NCBI GenBank assembly: GCA_947165675.1
Contig: CAMVBJ010000023.1
Coordinates: 1 to 54,523 of the forward strand
From: an uncultured Prevotellaceae bacterium
GTDB lineage: Bacteria; Bacteroidota; Bacteroidia; Bacteroidales; Muribaculaceae
DNA length: 54,523 nucleotides
Direction of reading: 5' to 3'
Below are positions 38,226 to 46,892 of the stretch, piece after piece. The notes under the pieces were generated by a model. It saw only the letters and a list, made by a program, of their open reading frames with translations. It searched no databases and had not been told where the DNA came from. The translations under genes and the position numbers were made by a program. The stretch's first letter is position 1, and every line of letters begins with the position of its first letter.

Positions 38226-40433
38226 ATGATCCAGACAGTTCTTAAACGTGATGGCCGCGTCGTCGGCTACAATGAGGAAAAAATTAAAGCCGCAATCCGC
38301 AAGGCGATGCTTGCAACCGATGCCGGTGAGGACGAGAGCCTCATCCAGCGCATTGCCGACCGCATCGGTTCACGTGGCCGTAGCCAGATGAGTGTAGAGG
38401 ATATCCAGGATCAGGTGGAACTGGAACTCATGAAGAGCCCTCGCAAGGAGGTCGCCCGCTGCTACATCAACTACCGTCAGAAGCGCAGTGTGGCTCGCAA
38501 GGCCAAGACGCGAGACCTGTTCCTCGAGATCATCAATGCCAAGAACAACGACGTTACCCGCGAGAATGCCAACATGAATGCCGACACCCCGGCCGGCATG
38601 ATGATGAAGTTCGCCAGCGAGACCACCAAGCCCTTTGTCGATGACTACCTCCTCAGCGAGGAGGCACGCGAGGCCGTCCGTGGCAACTACCTCCACATCC
38701 ATGACAAGGACTACTATCCCACCAAGAGCCTCACCTGCGTGCAGCACCCCCTCGACAAGGTGCTCAAGCAGGGCTATATGGCTGGTCATGGCGAGTCCCG
38801 TCCCGCCAAGCGCATCGAGACTGCCGGCGTCATTGCCTGCATCACCATGGAGACCGCCCAGAACGAGATGCACGGTGGACAGGCCATTCCTGCCTTCGAC
38901 TTCTACCTGGCTCCCTACGTCCGCCGCTCGTTCATCGAGGAGGTGAAAAACCTCGAGAACCTCATGGGGCAGGATTACAGCCGCCTCTATGATGTCAAGC
39001 TCGATGACTATACCGAGCGCGAGCTCGGCTTCCTGCAGGGCGATGAGCGCATCCTGCAACACGCCATCAACAAGACCGTGCGCCGTGTCCATCAAGCCAT
39101 GGAGGCCTTCATCCACAACATGAACACGATACACTCCCGTGGCGGCAACCAGGTGGTGTTCAGTTCCATCAACTATGGCACCGACACCAGCGCCGAGGGA
39201 CGTTGCATCATCCGCGAACTGTTGAATTCCACCTACGAGGGCGTCGGCAATGGCTCAACTGCCATTTTCCCCATCCAGATCTGGAAGAAGAAACGTGGCG
39301 TGAGCTATCTGCCCGAGGATCCCAACTATGACCTTTATCAGCTCGCTTGCAAGGTGACCGCCCGCCGTTTCTTCCCCAACTTCGTCAACCTCGATGCCAC
39401 CTACAACTACCACGAGCAGTGGCGTGCCGATGACCCCGAGCGCTACAAGTATGAGGTGGCTACAATGGGTTGTCGCACGCGCGTGTTTGAAAACCGCTTT
39501 GGTGACAAGACGTCGATCGGACGCGGCAATCTCTCGTTCTCGACCATCAATATCGTTAAGCTCGCTATCGAGTGTATGGACATCAAGGACAAGCAAGAGC
39601 GCATCGACCGCTTCTTTGCCAAGCTCGACAACATGCTTGAGATCACAGCCCGCCAGCTTGATGACCGTTACCAGTACCAGAAGACCGCCATGGCCAAGCA
39701 GTTCCCCCTGCTCATGTCACAGCTCTGGAATGGTGCCAGCGAGTTGGGACCCGAGGACAGGGTGGAGAGCGTCATCAACCAGGGCACCCTGGGCATTGGC
39801 TTTATCGGGCTTGCAGAGTGCCTGATTGCCCTCACAGGACATCACCACGGCGAGAGCGACGAGGCTCAGCAACTGGGACTGAAGATTGTTACCTACATGC
39901 GTGACCGTGTGAACGAGTTCAGCGAGCGTTACCAGCACAACTACAGCGTCCTGGCAACTCCGGCCGAAGGCCTCAGTGGCAAGTTCACCCGCCGTGACCG
40001 CAAGGACTTCGGCGAAATCCCAGGTGTGACTGACAAGATTTATTACACCAACAGTAATCACGTGCCCGTCTATTACAAGTGCTCACCCAAGCACAAGGCC
40101 GAGGTCGAGGCGCCCTATCACGAGTTGACCCGTGGCGGACACATCTTCTATGTCGAGATCGACGGCGACGCCACCCACAACCCCGAGGCTATCTCCTATG
40201 TCGTGGACCTCATGGACAAGTACAACATCGGTTACTGCTCCGTTAACCACAATCGCAACCGATGCATGGATTGTGGATACGAGGACGCTACCGAGGACCT
40301 CCACGAGTGTCCCGAGTGCCACAGCCACAACATTGACCGCCTGCAACGCATCACGGGTTACCTCGTCGGCACCACCGATCGCTGGAACAGCGGTAAACTC
40401 GCCGAACTCAAGGACCGCGTTGTCCACAAGTAA
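38226..40433 (+). CDS. nrdD: Anaerobic (class III) ribonucleoside-triphosphate reductase
   Basis: A 735-residue glycyl-radical enzyme that reduces NTPs to dNTPs without oxygen. An N-terminal ATP-cone (MIQTVLKRDGRVVGYNEEKI, about 1-95) gives allosteric control. The catalytic barrel includes HIHDKDYYPTKSLTC, GGNQVVFSSINYGTDTSAEG and GTLGIGFIGLAECLIAL. A C-terminal zinc ribbon (Cys680, 683, 695, 698) precedes the glycyl-radical loop RITGYL (Gly711). It is activated by NrdG, the next gene. Full length, with no missing key residue. Confidence 0.98.
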   Translation: MIQTVLKRDGRVVGYNEEKIKAAIRKAMLATDAGEDESLIQRIADRIGSRGRSQMSVEDIQDQVELELMKSPRKEVARCYINYRQKRSVARKAKTRDLFLEIINAKNNDVTRENANMNADTPAGMMMKFASETTKPFVDDYLLSEEAREAVRGNYLHIHDKDYYPTKSLTCVQHPLDKVLKQGYMAGHGESRPAKRIETAGVIACITMETAQNEMHGGQAIPAFDFYLAPYVRRSFIEEVKNLENLMGQDYSRLYDVKLDDYTERELGFLQGDERILQHAINKTVRRVHQAMEAFIHNMNTIHSRGGNQVVFSSINYGTDTSAEGRCIIRELLNSTYEGVGNGSTAIFPIQIWKKKRGVSYLPEDPNYDLYQLACKVTARRFFPNFVNLDATYNYHEQWRADDPERYKYEVATMGCRTRVFENRFGDKTSIGRGNLSFSTINIVKLAIECMDIKDKQERIDRFFAKLDNMLEITARQLDDRYQYQKTAMAKQFPLLMSQLWNGASELGPEDRVESVINQGTLGIGFIGLAECLIALTGHHHGESDEAQQLGLKIVTYMRDRVNEFSERYQHNYSVLATPAEGLSGKFTRRDRKDFGEIPGVTDKIYYTNSNHVPVYYKCSPKHKAEVEAPYHELTRGGHIFYVEIDGDATHNPEAISYVVDLMDKYNIGYCSVNHNRNRCMDCGYEDATEDLHECPECHSHNIDRLQRITGYLVGTTDRWNSGKLAELKDRVVHK

Positions 40434-40443
40434 CATCCCATCA

Positions 40444-40524
40444 ATCAAACAACCTGAACAACTGTAAACTTAGGCAACTTTTTTAATATGATATTGTTGT
40501 TTACAGTTGTTCAGGTTGTTTGAT
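40444..40524. repeat. Perfect 26-bp inverted repeat between nrdD and nrdG
   Basis: The left arm is 40444-40469 and the right arm 40499-40524; the arms are exact reverse complements (left arm begins ATCAAACAACCTGAAC). The 29-base spacer contains TTTTTTAATATGATATTG. It begins 11 bases after the nrdD stop and ends 27 bases before the nrdG ATG, so the transcript would fold into a very stable hairpin. Confidence 0.95.
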
Positions 40525-40551
40525 GAAAAACGTTGTCTGAAAAGATGTGAC

Positions 40552-41037
40552 ATGAATCTACGTGTACTCCACATCGTCGAGGGCACCAGTGTCGATGGAC
40601 CAGGCCTGCGCACGTCAATCTACTTGGCGGGTTGCAACCACCATTGCCCTGGTTGTCACAATCCCGCCTCGTGGGATCCGCGGGGTGGGGAAGACCGTAC
40701 CCTCGACGAGCTCATGCAGGTCATTGCCTACAACGAGGCTCCCGTCACCTTGAGCGGTGGCGACCCCTTGCAGCAGCCCGATGGCACCCGCGCCCTCATT
40801 CGCCGCATCAAGACCGAGCTGGGTTACAACGTCTGGTGCTACACCGGCTACACCTGGGAGCAAATCGTCAATGACCCCAAGCTGCTGTCGGTCGTCCGTG
40901 AGCTCGACGTCCTCGTCGATGGCCCCTTTTTGATGGCCGAGCGCGACATCTCATTGCGCTTCCGCGGCTCCCGCAACCAGCGCCTCATCGACGTCCAGGC
41001 CACCCTCACCACCGGCCACCTCACCCCCTGGCAATAA
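40552..41037 (+). CDS. nrdG: Anaerobic ribonucleotide reductase activating protein (radical SAM)
   Basis: A 161-residue radical-SAM activase that installs the glycyl radical on NrdD. The iron-sulfur motif is CNHHCPGC (Cys28, 32, 35), followed by VTLSGGDPLQQPD (SAM-binding GGD) and VWCYTGYTWEQ. The frame is open upstream through the long inverted repeat from TTG 40507, but ATG 40552 gives the family N-terminus (MNLRVLHIVEGTSVDGPGLR). Typical length. Confidence 0.97.
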   Translation: MNLRVLHIVEGTSVDGPGLRTSIYLAGCNHHCPGCHNPASWDPRGGEDRTLDELMQVIAYNEAPVTLSGGDPLQQPDGTRALIRRIKTELGYNVWCYTGYTWEQIVNDPKLLSVVRELDVLVDGPFLMAERDISLRFRGSRNQRLIDVQATLTTGHLTPWQ

Positions 41038-41053
41038 AGACAACAATGATACA

Positions 41054-41093
41054 AAGCCCACCGTTTGAATCGTCAAAGTCAAGCAGTGGGCTT
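41054..41093. terminator. Hairpin between convergent genes
   Basis: AAGCCCAC (41054-41061) pairs with GTGGGCTT (41086-41093), between nrdG and the ATPase gene, which point at each other. It may end both transcripts. Confidence 0.6.
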
Positions 41094-41134
41094 AATAGTA
41101 TTATCTCATTACCCCGAGTTACTGAGTAAAAGCG

Positions 41135-42397
41135 TTATTGCAGTAGCCACTTCCAAGTGGGAATGGCTTGAATCTTCATGTCCTCATATTCAATGATTTC
41201 TTCTTCATCGAGTGTGAGGATGATGCGCCTTCTGCATGGCAACCTCATGGGCAGTGATTTGAAGGCCGACAATTCGCGTTGGCGTGCAGTGAAGTCAGCG
41301 ATACTGTATGCCACTTGATAAGCGGTCTCAGTCTCAGGAACATAGAAATCTATCTCATGATTTGGAGTATTGCAATAGTAAACTTCATCTTCCCTGCCAT
41401 ATCTTCTGAAAAGAGCAATCGCAACTAAGTTTTCCAATAATGAAGATTCCTGATTCACAAGAAACAGGCTTAAAAAACCGTTGTCGGTAAAATAGTATTT
41501 GCGGTTACCCTCTCGCTCGGCAGTCTTTGCAGCGATATTGCTCACAGGTGTAATGAGCCATGCTTGTTCTGCACAATCAACATACTTTGATGCGGAATTG
41601 GTGCTCAGTTTCCTGCCTGTTGAAGAAACGACTTGGGCGATGCGGTTGAATGATAACGGATGCTTGACCCCCTCAGCCATTTTCTTGATCATTACCCTTA
41701 GCCCTGCGATGTTGGTGATATCATTGCGTAGGGCAATGTCATGGAGGTAGATTTTCTGATATACGCTATTCAGATAATCTCGCTTAGAGCTCATCAGGGC
41801 ACTCTCGGGAAAGCCTCCATGATTCAAGTACTCCATAAAGCGGTTTTTGATCAAGGCGCGGCCAGCAGTTGTTAGCATCTCGTCTTTACCATGGGCTGTC
41901 TGGTTGACATCCAAGAACTCCTCAAAGCTGTAGGGGAAGACATCCACTGGGATATATCGTCCTCCTAAGGTGGTCATGAACTCAGCACTCAGCATTCGTG
42001 CATTGCTGCCTGTGATATAGACGCAGTACTTCTGGTCGGCTAATCGTCTTGCAAACTTCTCCCATCCTTCAACAATCTGAATTTCATCAAGAAACAGGAT
42101 TGGTCGCTTGCCGAACTCCTCAAGATGGCACTCCAAAATGGTGTTTAAGTCTTCAGCCTTCATCCCGTCCAGACGCTCGTCCTCAAAATTCACATATACC
42201 ATCTCGCTCCAATCTGTACCGCGAGACAATAATTGCTGAATGCGTTGGTACATCAAGAAAGACTTGCCCGCTCGGCGTATGCCGACAAACACATAGTTCC
42301 CAAACTCATCAAAAACGAAATTTCTGGGAATGACTACTTGTCGCTCAACCTCGTGGCGGTTTTCGACAATGACTGCTTTTAATATATTCTTGTCCAT
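41135..42397 (-). CDS. AAA-family ATPase with DUF4143-type C-terminus
   Basis: A 420-residue protein of the AAA_14/DUF4143 family common in Bacteroidetes. Walker A is GIRRAGKSF (39-47) and Walker B is ILFLDEIQIVE (Asp104/Glu105). An arginine-rich region (KFARRLADQKYCVYITGSNA) follows. The C-terminal half has the DUF4143 pattern, with a winged-helix-like KLSTNSASKYVDCAEQAWLI and a restriction-endonuclease-like end (EIDFYVPETETAYQVAYSI). Function is unknown; these genes are often mobile and lineage-specific. ATG 42397 (MDKNILK) is chosen; a GTG at 42418 lies inside the upstream repeats. It stands alone on the minus strand. Confidence 0.85.
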   Translation of the reverse strand: MDKNILKAVIVENRHEVERQVVIPRNFVFDEFGNYVFVGIRRAGKSFLMYQRIQQLLSRGTDWSEMVYVNFEDERLDGMKAEDLNTILECHLEEFGKRPILFLDEIQIVEGWEKFARRLADQKYCVYITGSNARMLSAEFMTTLGGRYIPVDVFPYSFEEFLDVNQTAHGKDEMLTTAGRALIKNRFMEYLNHGGFPESALMSSKRDYLNSVYQKIYLHDIALRNDITNIAGLRVMIKKMAEGVKHPLSFNRIAQVVSSTGRKLSTNSASKYVDCAEQAWLITPVSNIAAKTAEREGNRKYYFTDNGFLSLFLVNQESSLLENLVAIALFRRYGREDEVYYCNTPNHEIDFYVPETETAYQVAYSIADFTARQRELSAFKSLPMRLPCRRRIILTLDEEEIIEYEDMKIQAIPTWKWLLQ

Positions 42398-42401
42398 TTT
42401 C

Positions 42402-42484
42402 TGTTCAATTGATTGCACAAAATTAGTTATTATTGTTCAATTGATTGCACAAAATTAAGGTTTTTTGTTCAGTGAATTGCACAA
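42402..42484. repeat. Three operator-like repeats before the ATPase gene
   Basis: TGTTCAATTGATTGCACA occurs at 42402-42419 and 42435-42452, and a variant TGTTCAGTGAATTGCACA at 42467-42484, with a spacing of 33 and 32 bases (three helical turns). Each of the first two is a dyad of form TGTnCAATnnATTGnACA. On the minus strand the CAAAATTA following each core reads as -7-like TAATTTTG, so the sites overlap the likely promoter and touch the start codon. Autoregulation is plausible. Confidence 0.85.
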
Positions 42485-42575
42485 AAGCTGCTTGTCTGTC
42501 CCTTTTATTCTTATTTCCCTTCATTGAAAAGGCGAAAACTGTGTTTTAGATGGCTGCTGATTCAAAACAATTCGC

Positions 42576-42583
42576 TATCTTTG
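42576..42583 (+). promoter_or_regulatory. -7 box before the structured leader of the LRR gene
   Basis: TATCTTTG, followed by C, fits the consensus, but no TTTG is at the right distance. Transcription would begin near 42588, nearly 290 bases before the LRR gene. Confidence 0.5.
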
Positions 42584-42587
42584 CATC

Positions 42588-42800
42588 GTGGGGGAGTGCC
42601 CTCGCAAGACATAAGGAAGTAGCGAATTGACTTTTCGCGTAACGTTAGCTGCGTTATCCGGTACCAGAAATCTGCAAATTTCAACTTTCACTTTGGATAA
42701 CAAGCATTTACGTTCGCACCTGTATAGGTGTGGACTGTCGCTTGTATAAAGTGATGGGCTTTGCAGAGCCTCTGGAACCGTACAAGAACAGTTTCGCACC
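42588..42800 (+). ncRNA. Possible small RNA or structured leader
   Basis: The stretch has no convincing gene but several short stems: GCGAA/TTCGC around 42621-42640, CACCTGTATAGGTG near 42718, and GGCT/AGCC near 42759. It ends in GCACCTTTTTT at 42798-42806. The composition differs from the AT-rich DNA on either side. It could be a free-standing RNA ending at the U-run or the 5' leader of the LRR gene. I cannot match it to a named family. Confidence 0.35.
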
Positions 42801-42801
42801 T

Positions 42802-42874
42802 TTTTTGTGTCTTTATCCGATAGAATATTTATTGTATTATCCTTTTAATTATTAACAACTTAAAGACACAAAAA
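42802..42874 (+). promoter_or_regulatory. 14-bp inverted repeat covering the LRR gene start region
   Basis: TTTTTGTGTCTTTA (42802-42815) is the exact complement of TAAAGACACAAAAA (42861-42874), which ends two bases before the ATG at 42877. Folding would bury the ribosome entry site of the LRR gene. Confidence 0.7.
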
Positions 42875-42876
42875 CT

Positions 42877-45237
42877 ATGAACAAAAAAACGAAATTCCTA
42901 AAAACCGTCCTCCTGCTGGCAACCTTGCTTGTAGGTACCCTCACCGCCAGCGCCTACGACTTCGAGGTCGATGGCATCTACTACAAGAAGATCAGTTATA
43001 ATGGTGATTCAGTTAGTGTTACTTATGCGACCTCTAGTTACAATTCTTATTCTGGCGACATTGTTATCCCTGCAACAGTTGAGTACAATGACATGACTTA
43101 TAAAGTTAGAAGAATTGACGTAAGCGCTTTTAAAAATAGTATTGGATTGACTTCTGTTGTAATATCTGAGGGTGTGACCAAGATAGGAAATTATGCATTC
43201 TCGGGATGTACAGCTCTTGCTGATGTCACCATACCTGAAAGTGTCACTGAAATAGCTGATGGTCATTACGACAATGGTGTTGATGGTGTTTTTTTGAATT
43301 GCAAAGCCCTGACATCGGTTACTATTCCAAATAGCATGAAAAAAATCGGCTCTGTCGCATTTCGTGGTTGCTCGAATTTAGCTGAGGTTAAAATCGGAAA
43401 TAATGTGCAAACGATTGGTGATTTTGCATTTGGTTATTGCGCATCATTAACTCAAGTGGAAATCCCCAATAGCGTGACGAGCATTGGAGGCAACGCTTTT
43501 TATGAATGTGCCTCACTCTCAAATATCACACTTAGCAATAACCTTCAGGCAATCAATAACTACACTTTTTATAATTGTGTTGCATTAATGAATGTGACGA
43601 TTCCTGAATCGGTAACCTCTATCGGCCATTGTGCGTTCCAGAACTGCACAAGCATTACTGATGTAATCATTCCGGATAATGTGACCTCGATAGGTAATCA
43701 TGCCTATCATAATTGCACAGGCCTGACTCAATTATCTATTGGCTCAGGCGTATCCAACATCGGCCAATATTCTTTCCAGAATTGCTCAGGTCTCTCGCGA
43801 TTAACCGTCCCAGGAAATGTGCTGACTATTGGCAGTTACGCATTTGAAGGTTGTACGGGTTTATCCTCTGCCAATCTGCAACGAGGTGTAAAGACCATTG
43901 GAAACTATGCTTTTCAGAACTGTTCTCGCCTCTCTTCCTTGACAATGAATGACTTGCTGACAAGTATTGGCGGTAATGCATTCAAGGGATGTTCTCGTCT
44001 TGGCACGGTTAATATCCCCAACTCGGTTCAGACAATTGGCACTTATGCATTTGCCGATTGCTCACGTTTGGCCAACCTAACCTTTGGAAACGGCTTGTTA
44101 TCGATTGGTAACTATGCATTCCAGAATTGTCAACTATTGGATGGCGTAACACTTCCCAATAGCCTGACGACGCTTGGATCCGATGTGTTCAGTGGCTGCA
44201 CCAAGATTACCGATATCACAATTCCCGATGGCGTGACTACCATGGGCGATAGAACATTTGTCGGTTGCACTGGCTTGAAAACCGCCAAGTTGGGCGAAGG
44301 CTTGACCCGCGTGCCCAATTACTGCTTCCAGAACTGCTCTGCATTGGAGAGCGTGACCATTGGCAATGCTGTCACAGCAATTGGAAATAATGCTTTCGAG
44401 AACTGCATCGGCTTGACGGAAGCTAAAATCCCTGGTAATGTGACGATTATCAATCAGTATGCCTTTAACGGTTGTGTCGGCCTTACTGAAATGGACATCC
44501 CTAATAGTGTGACAAACATTTACGCCCGCGCTTTCTATGGTTGCACGGGCTTGCAGACGTTGACGTTTGGCAATAGCTTGGCATTGTTGGGCGACTATGC
44601 TTTCTACAATTGTAAAGGCGTCAAGGCAATAAAGCTCCCGGCTACATTGACCAGTATCGGCCAATATGTGTTCCAGAACTGCACGGGACTGACCGATGTG
44701 AAGTTTGAAAACTCAATTATCGGTAATTACATGTTTGCGGGTTGCACGAGTTTGACCGATGTGGTGTTGTCCGAGACCTTGACCCGCGTGGGCAATTACG
44801 CCTTCAACGGCTGCACGGGTATCAAGCACTTGACGCTGGGCGTTGGCATCACCACGCTGGGTCAGAATGCCTTTGCTGGTTGCAGTGCGATCGAGACTGT
44901 GACTTCCAAGAGTGACATCGCCCCCTCGATGGGCAATGCCGCCTGTTTCAACAACAACGTTTATAATGACGCAACGCTCTACATTCCCATCGGTGCTACT
45001 GAGGATTACCAGTTGACCAACTACTGGAATAAGTTTGTCCACATGGTAGAGAAGAATATGGATCTCATTCCTGGTGACGTGAACGGCGACGGTCGCTTGA
45101 GTATTGCCGACGTGACGGCCTTGATCGACCTGCTGTTAGGTGGTGGCGCCAATGACAATGCCGATGTCAACGGTGACGGAAATGTAAGCATTGCCGACGT
45201 GACCACCCTCATCGATCAGTTACTTAGCGGAAATTAA
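42877..45237 (+). CDS. BspA-like leucine-rich repeat surface protein with dockerin
   Basis: A 786-residue exported protein. The signal peptide ends near TASA. From about residue 65 to 710 it is built of about 26 LRR_5 (Treponema pallidum-type) repeats of roughly 23 residues, with the pattern AFxxCxxLxxVxIPxxVxxIG. Examples are AFQNCTSITDVIIPDNVTSI and AFYGCTGLQTLTFGNSLALL. A short linker follows, then a dockerin pair (about 733-786: GDVNGDGRLSIADVTALIDL, ADVNGDGNVSIADVTTLIDQ), ending LLSGN. BspA-type proteins bind fibronectin, fibrinogen or other bacteria in some oral species. Adhesion is the likely role but the ligand is unknown. Confidence 0.85.
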   Translation: MNKKTKFLKTVLLLATLLVGTLTASAYDFEVDGIYYKKISYNGDSVSVTYATSSYNSYSGDIVIPATVEYNDMTYKVRRIDVSAFKNSIGLTSVVISEGVTKIGNYAFSGCTALADVTIPESVTEIADGHYDNGVDGVFLNCKALTSVTIPNSMKKIGSVAFRGCSNLAEVKIGNNVQTIGDFAFGYCASLTQVEIPNSVTSIGGNAFYECASLSNITLSNNLQAINNYTFYNCVALMNVTIPESVTSIGHCAFQNCTSITDVIIPDNVTSIGNHAYHNCTGLTQLSIGSGVSNIGQYSFQNCSGLSRLTVPGNVLTIGSYAFEGCTGLSSANLQRGVKTIGNYAFQNCSRLSSLTMNDLLTSIGGNAFKGCSRLGTVNIPNSVQTIGTYAFADCSRLANLTFGNGLLSIGNYAFQNCQLLDGVTLPNSLTTLGSDVFSGCTKITDITIPDGVTTMGDRTFVGCTGLKTAKLGEGLTRVPNYCFQNCSALESVTIGNAVTAIGNNAFENCIGLTEAKIPGNVTIINQYAFNGCVGLTEMDIPNSVTNIYARAFYGCTGLQTLTFGNSLALLGDYAFYNCKGVKAIKLPATLTSIGQYVFQNCTGLTDVKFENSIIGNYMFAGCTSLTDVVLSETLTRVGNYAFNGCTGIKHLTLGVGITTLGQNAFAGCSAIETVTSKSDIAPSMGNAACFNNNVYNDATLYIPIGATEDYQLTNYWNKFVHMVEKNMDLIPGDVNGDGRLSIADVTALIDLLLGGGANDNADVNGDGNVSIADVTTLIDQLLSGN

Positions 45238-45261
45238 AAAACTCGTGAGAATATAGCTTGA

Positions 45262-45305
45262 GCAGGGGCTCGCCAATAACAACGGCAGAGCCTCTGCCTG
45301 TTTTT
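45262..45305 (+). terminator. Terminator after the LRR gene
   Basis: GCAGGGGCTC (45262-45271) pairs, with a wobble, with GAGCCTCTGC (45288-45297), followed by CTGTTTTT. Confidence 0.8.
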
Positions 45306-45341
45306 CCGCCACCTGCCTCTTCAATAAAATTTCTTTTTTTC

Positions 45342-45372
45342 TTGTGCCGTCGGGTGAAATGATGTAATTTTG
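45342..45372 (+). promoter_or_regulatory. Promoter ahead of cobalamin riboswitch 2
   Basis: TTG (45342-45344), 20 bases, TAATTTTG (45365-45372). The predicted start, near 45378, is just before the aptamer. Confidence 0.7.
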
Positions 45373-45387
45373 CACCATAGATTTGAA

Positions 45388-45590
45388 CGTGTTGAGGTTT
45401 CCTGACCACTATCGGTGAGGAATCAAAAGGGAACCAGGTGCAACTCCTGGACAGTACCCGCTGCTGTAACTCCCTGATGACACATTGTGCGGCACATCAT
45501 GCCACTGGTTGCAACATTCTATCGCTTGCATCATCACCGGGAAGGCGCCGACACGATGAGGGAGAAGTCAGAAGACCTGCCTCCACACGG
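45388..45590 (+). promoter_or_regulatory. Cobalamin (B12) riboswitch 2
   Basis: Aptamer parts in order: AAAAGGGAACCAGGTGCAAC, TCCTGGACAG, CGCTGCTGTAAC, then a long variable arm and the B12 box GTCAGAAGACCTGCC at 45567-45581. Unlike riboswitch 1, about 150 bases separate the box from the next start codon. That stretch contains GCAGA (45641-45645) paired with TCTGC (45652-45656) followed by CCATTTTTC, a weak terminator-like shape. Control may therefore be at transcription. Confidence 0.92.
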
Positions 45591-45740
45591 CCTGTTTATC
45601 GTGGTTCACGCGGCATTTGAACCCTGGCGAAGTGGATGATGCAGAGGCTATTCTGCCCATTTTTCAACAGTATTCACCGGCCCTTCCCCGTGAGCGTCGG
45701 CTCTTGGTGTCGCTTGATCCACCTCAGTTGAAGTGAAACA

Positions 45741-46877
45741 ATGAAGTGTGACATGAAGAAATCGTTACTTCTCGCAATGGCAGCAATGGCGACGCTATCG
45801 GCTGGTGCCGGTAATTCGCCCTATATTGCTCATGTGTATGACTACAGGCCTGCACCTGGTCAGTTTGTGAACGTCTTTCCTGCCTACAAGCCTGGCTATA
45901 ACCAGGATAGCATTAACGCCCAACTTGAGGCGTCGTTGTGTGGTAAGTTGACGGGATCGGTCAGCCTGGGTAGCTATGGTGGCTACATCGTGTTCGGCTT
46001 TGACCATCCGGTGCTGAACATGCACGGCTATGATGTGAAAATCTACGGCAATGCCATCCAGAGCGAGGCTGTGCCTGATGTTGCCGGTGGCAGTTGCGAG
46101 CCTGGCATCATCATGGTCGGTGTGGACATGGATGGCGACGGCGTGCCCAGCGATGGAGATGAATGGTATGAAATCAAGGGTGGTGCCTATGACCGGTGCC
46201 AGCATGACTATGAAATCACCTACTACAAGCCCGACGAGAACAAGGTGAAAGTGCCCCACGAGAAATGGCGCTTCATCACCGATGTCGAGTATGTTCGATG
46301 GACCAGCAATGACCAGGTGGCCGATAGCACCAGTGGTTACGTGTGGCGCAACTCGTTCCACAACCAACCCTACTGGCCCTTGTGGATCCAGGACACAGTG
46401 ATGACCTTCCGTGGAACCAAGTTGCCCAATTGTGCTATCGACATGAGTGCTGGCAATGGAAGCAACTGGTTCCAACCCTTCATGGGTGAAGGCTATGTCG
46501 ATAACCTGCCCAACGGGATGGAGCCTGGTTTCAAGATCGACTGGGCCATCGACGGGGAGGGTAATCCCGTCGAGCTGGACCACATAGACTTCATCAAGGT
46601 CTATACTGGGCAATTAGCTTATTGTGGCTGGCTTGGCGAAACTTCGACCGAGGTCTGTGGTGCCGAGGACCTGCATCCCGATGCCTTGCCCGTCATCATC
46701 GGTGATGTCAATGGTGACGGCAGTGTGAACATCAGCGATGTAACAGCTCTCATCGACCTGCTGTTAACGGGCAGTTTGATAGATTTTAACTCTTCCCCCG
46801 CCGATGTCAATGTCGATGGATTGGTCAACATCAGTGACGTGACAGCGTTGATTGATAAGTTGTTAAGTGGAAATTAA
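45741..46877 (+). CDS. B12-locus surface protein with dockerin, paralogue of the 30464 gene
   Basis: A 378-residue exported protein (signal peptide ending near SAGA; the start could be the ATG at 45753). The main domain shares with the locus-1 protein the blocks YRPAPGQFVNVFP, YGGYIVFGFDHPVLNMHGYD, CEPGIIMVGVDMDGDGVPSD, HDYEITYYKPDENK, NQPYWPLWIQD and HIDFIKVY. The dockerin pair lies at about 320-378 (GDVNGDGSVNISDVTALIDL, ADVNVDGLVNISDVTALIDK, LLSGN). The second copy under a second B12 riboswitch makes a link to corrinoids likely. What it does, whether binding, delivery or scaffolding, is not known to me. Confidence 0.82.
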   Translation: MKCDMKKSLLLAMAAMATLSAGAGNSPYIAHVYDYRPAPGQFVNVFPAYKPGYNQDSINAQLEASLCGKLTGSVSLGSYGGYIVFGFDHPVLNMHGYDVKIYGNAIQSEAVPDVAGGSCEPGIIMVGVDMDGDGVPSDGDEWYEIKGGAYDRCQHDYEITYYKPDENKVKVPHEKWRFITDVEYVRWTSNDQVADSTSGYVWRNSFHNQPYWPLWIQDTVMTFRGTKLPNCAIDMSAGNGSNWFQPFMGEGYVDNLPNGMEPGFKIDWAIDGEGNPVELDHIDFIKVYTGQLAYCGWLGETSTEVCGAEDLHPDALPVIIGDVNGDGSVNISDVTALIDLLLTGSLIDFNSSPADVNVDGLVNISDVTALIDKLLSGN

Positions 46878-46892
46878 TGTTACTGCAAGATT

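Noticed and set aside
40444-40524. An invertible DNA switch
   Set aside because: The arms are perfect, but only 29 bases with no promoter consensus lie between them, and no dedicated invertase is adjacent.
38226-41037. A functional link between nrdDG and the flanking B12 loci
   Set aside because: Class III reductase does not need B12 and has its own promoter. Position between the loci is not evidence of a shared pathway.
45438-45620. A 60-codon frame upstream of the second B12 locus
   Set aside because: It overlaps the conserved cobalamin aptamer, has no ribosome site and no recognisable product.
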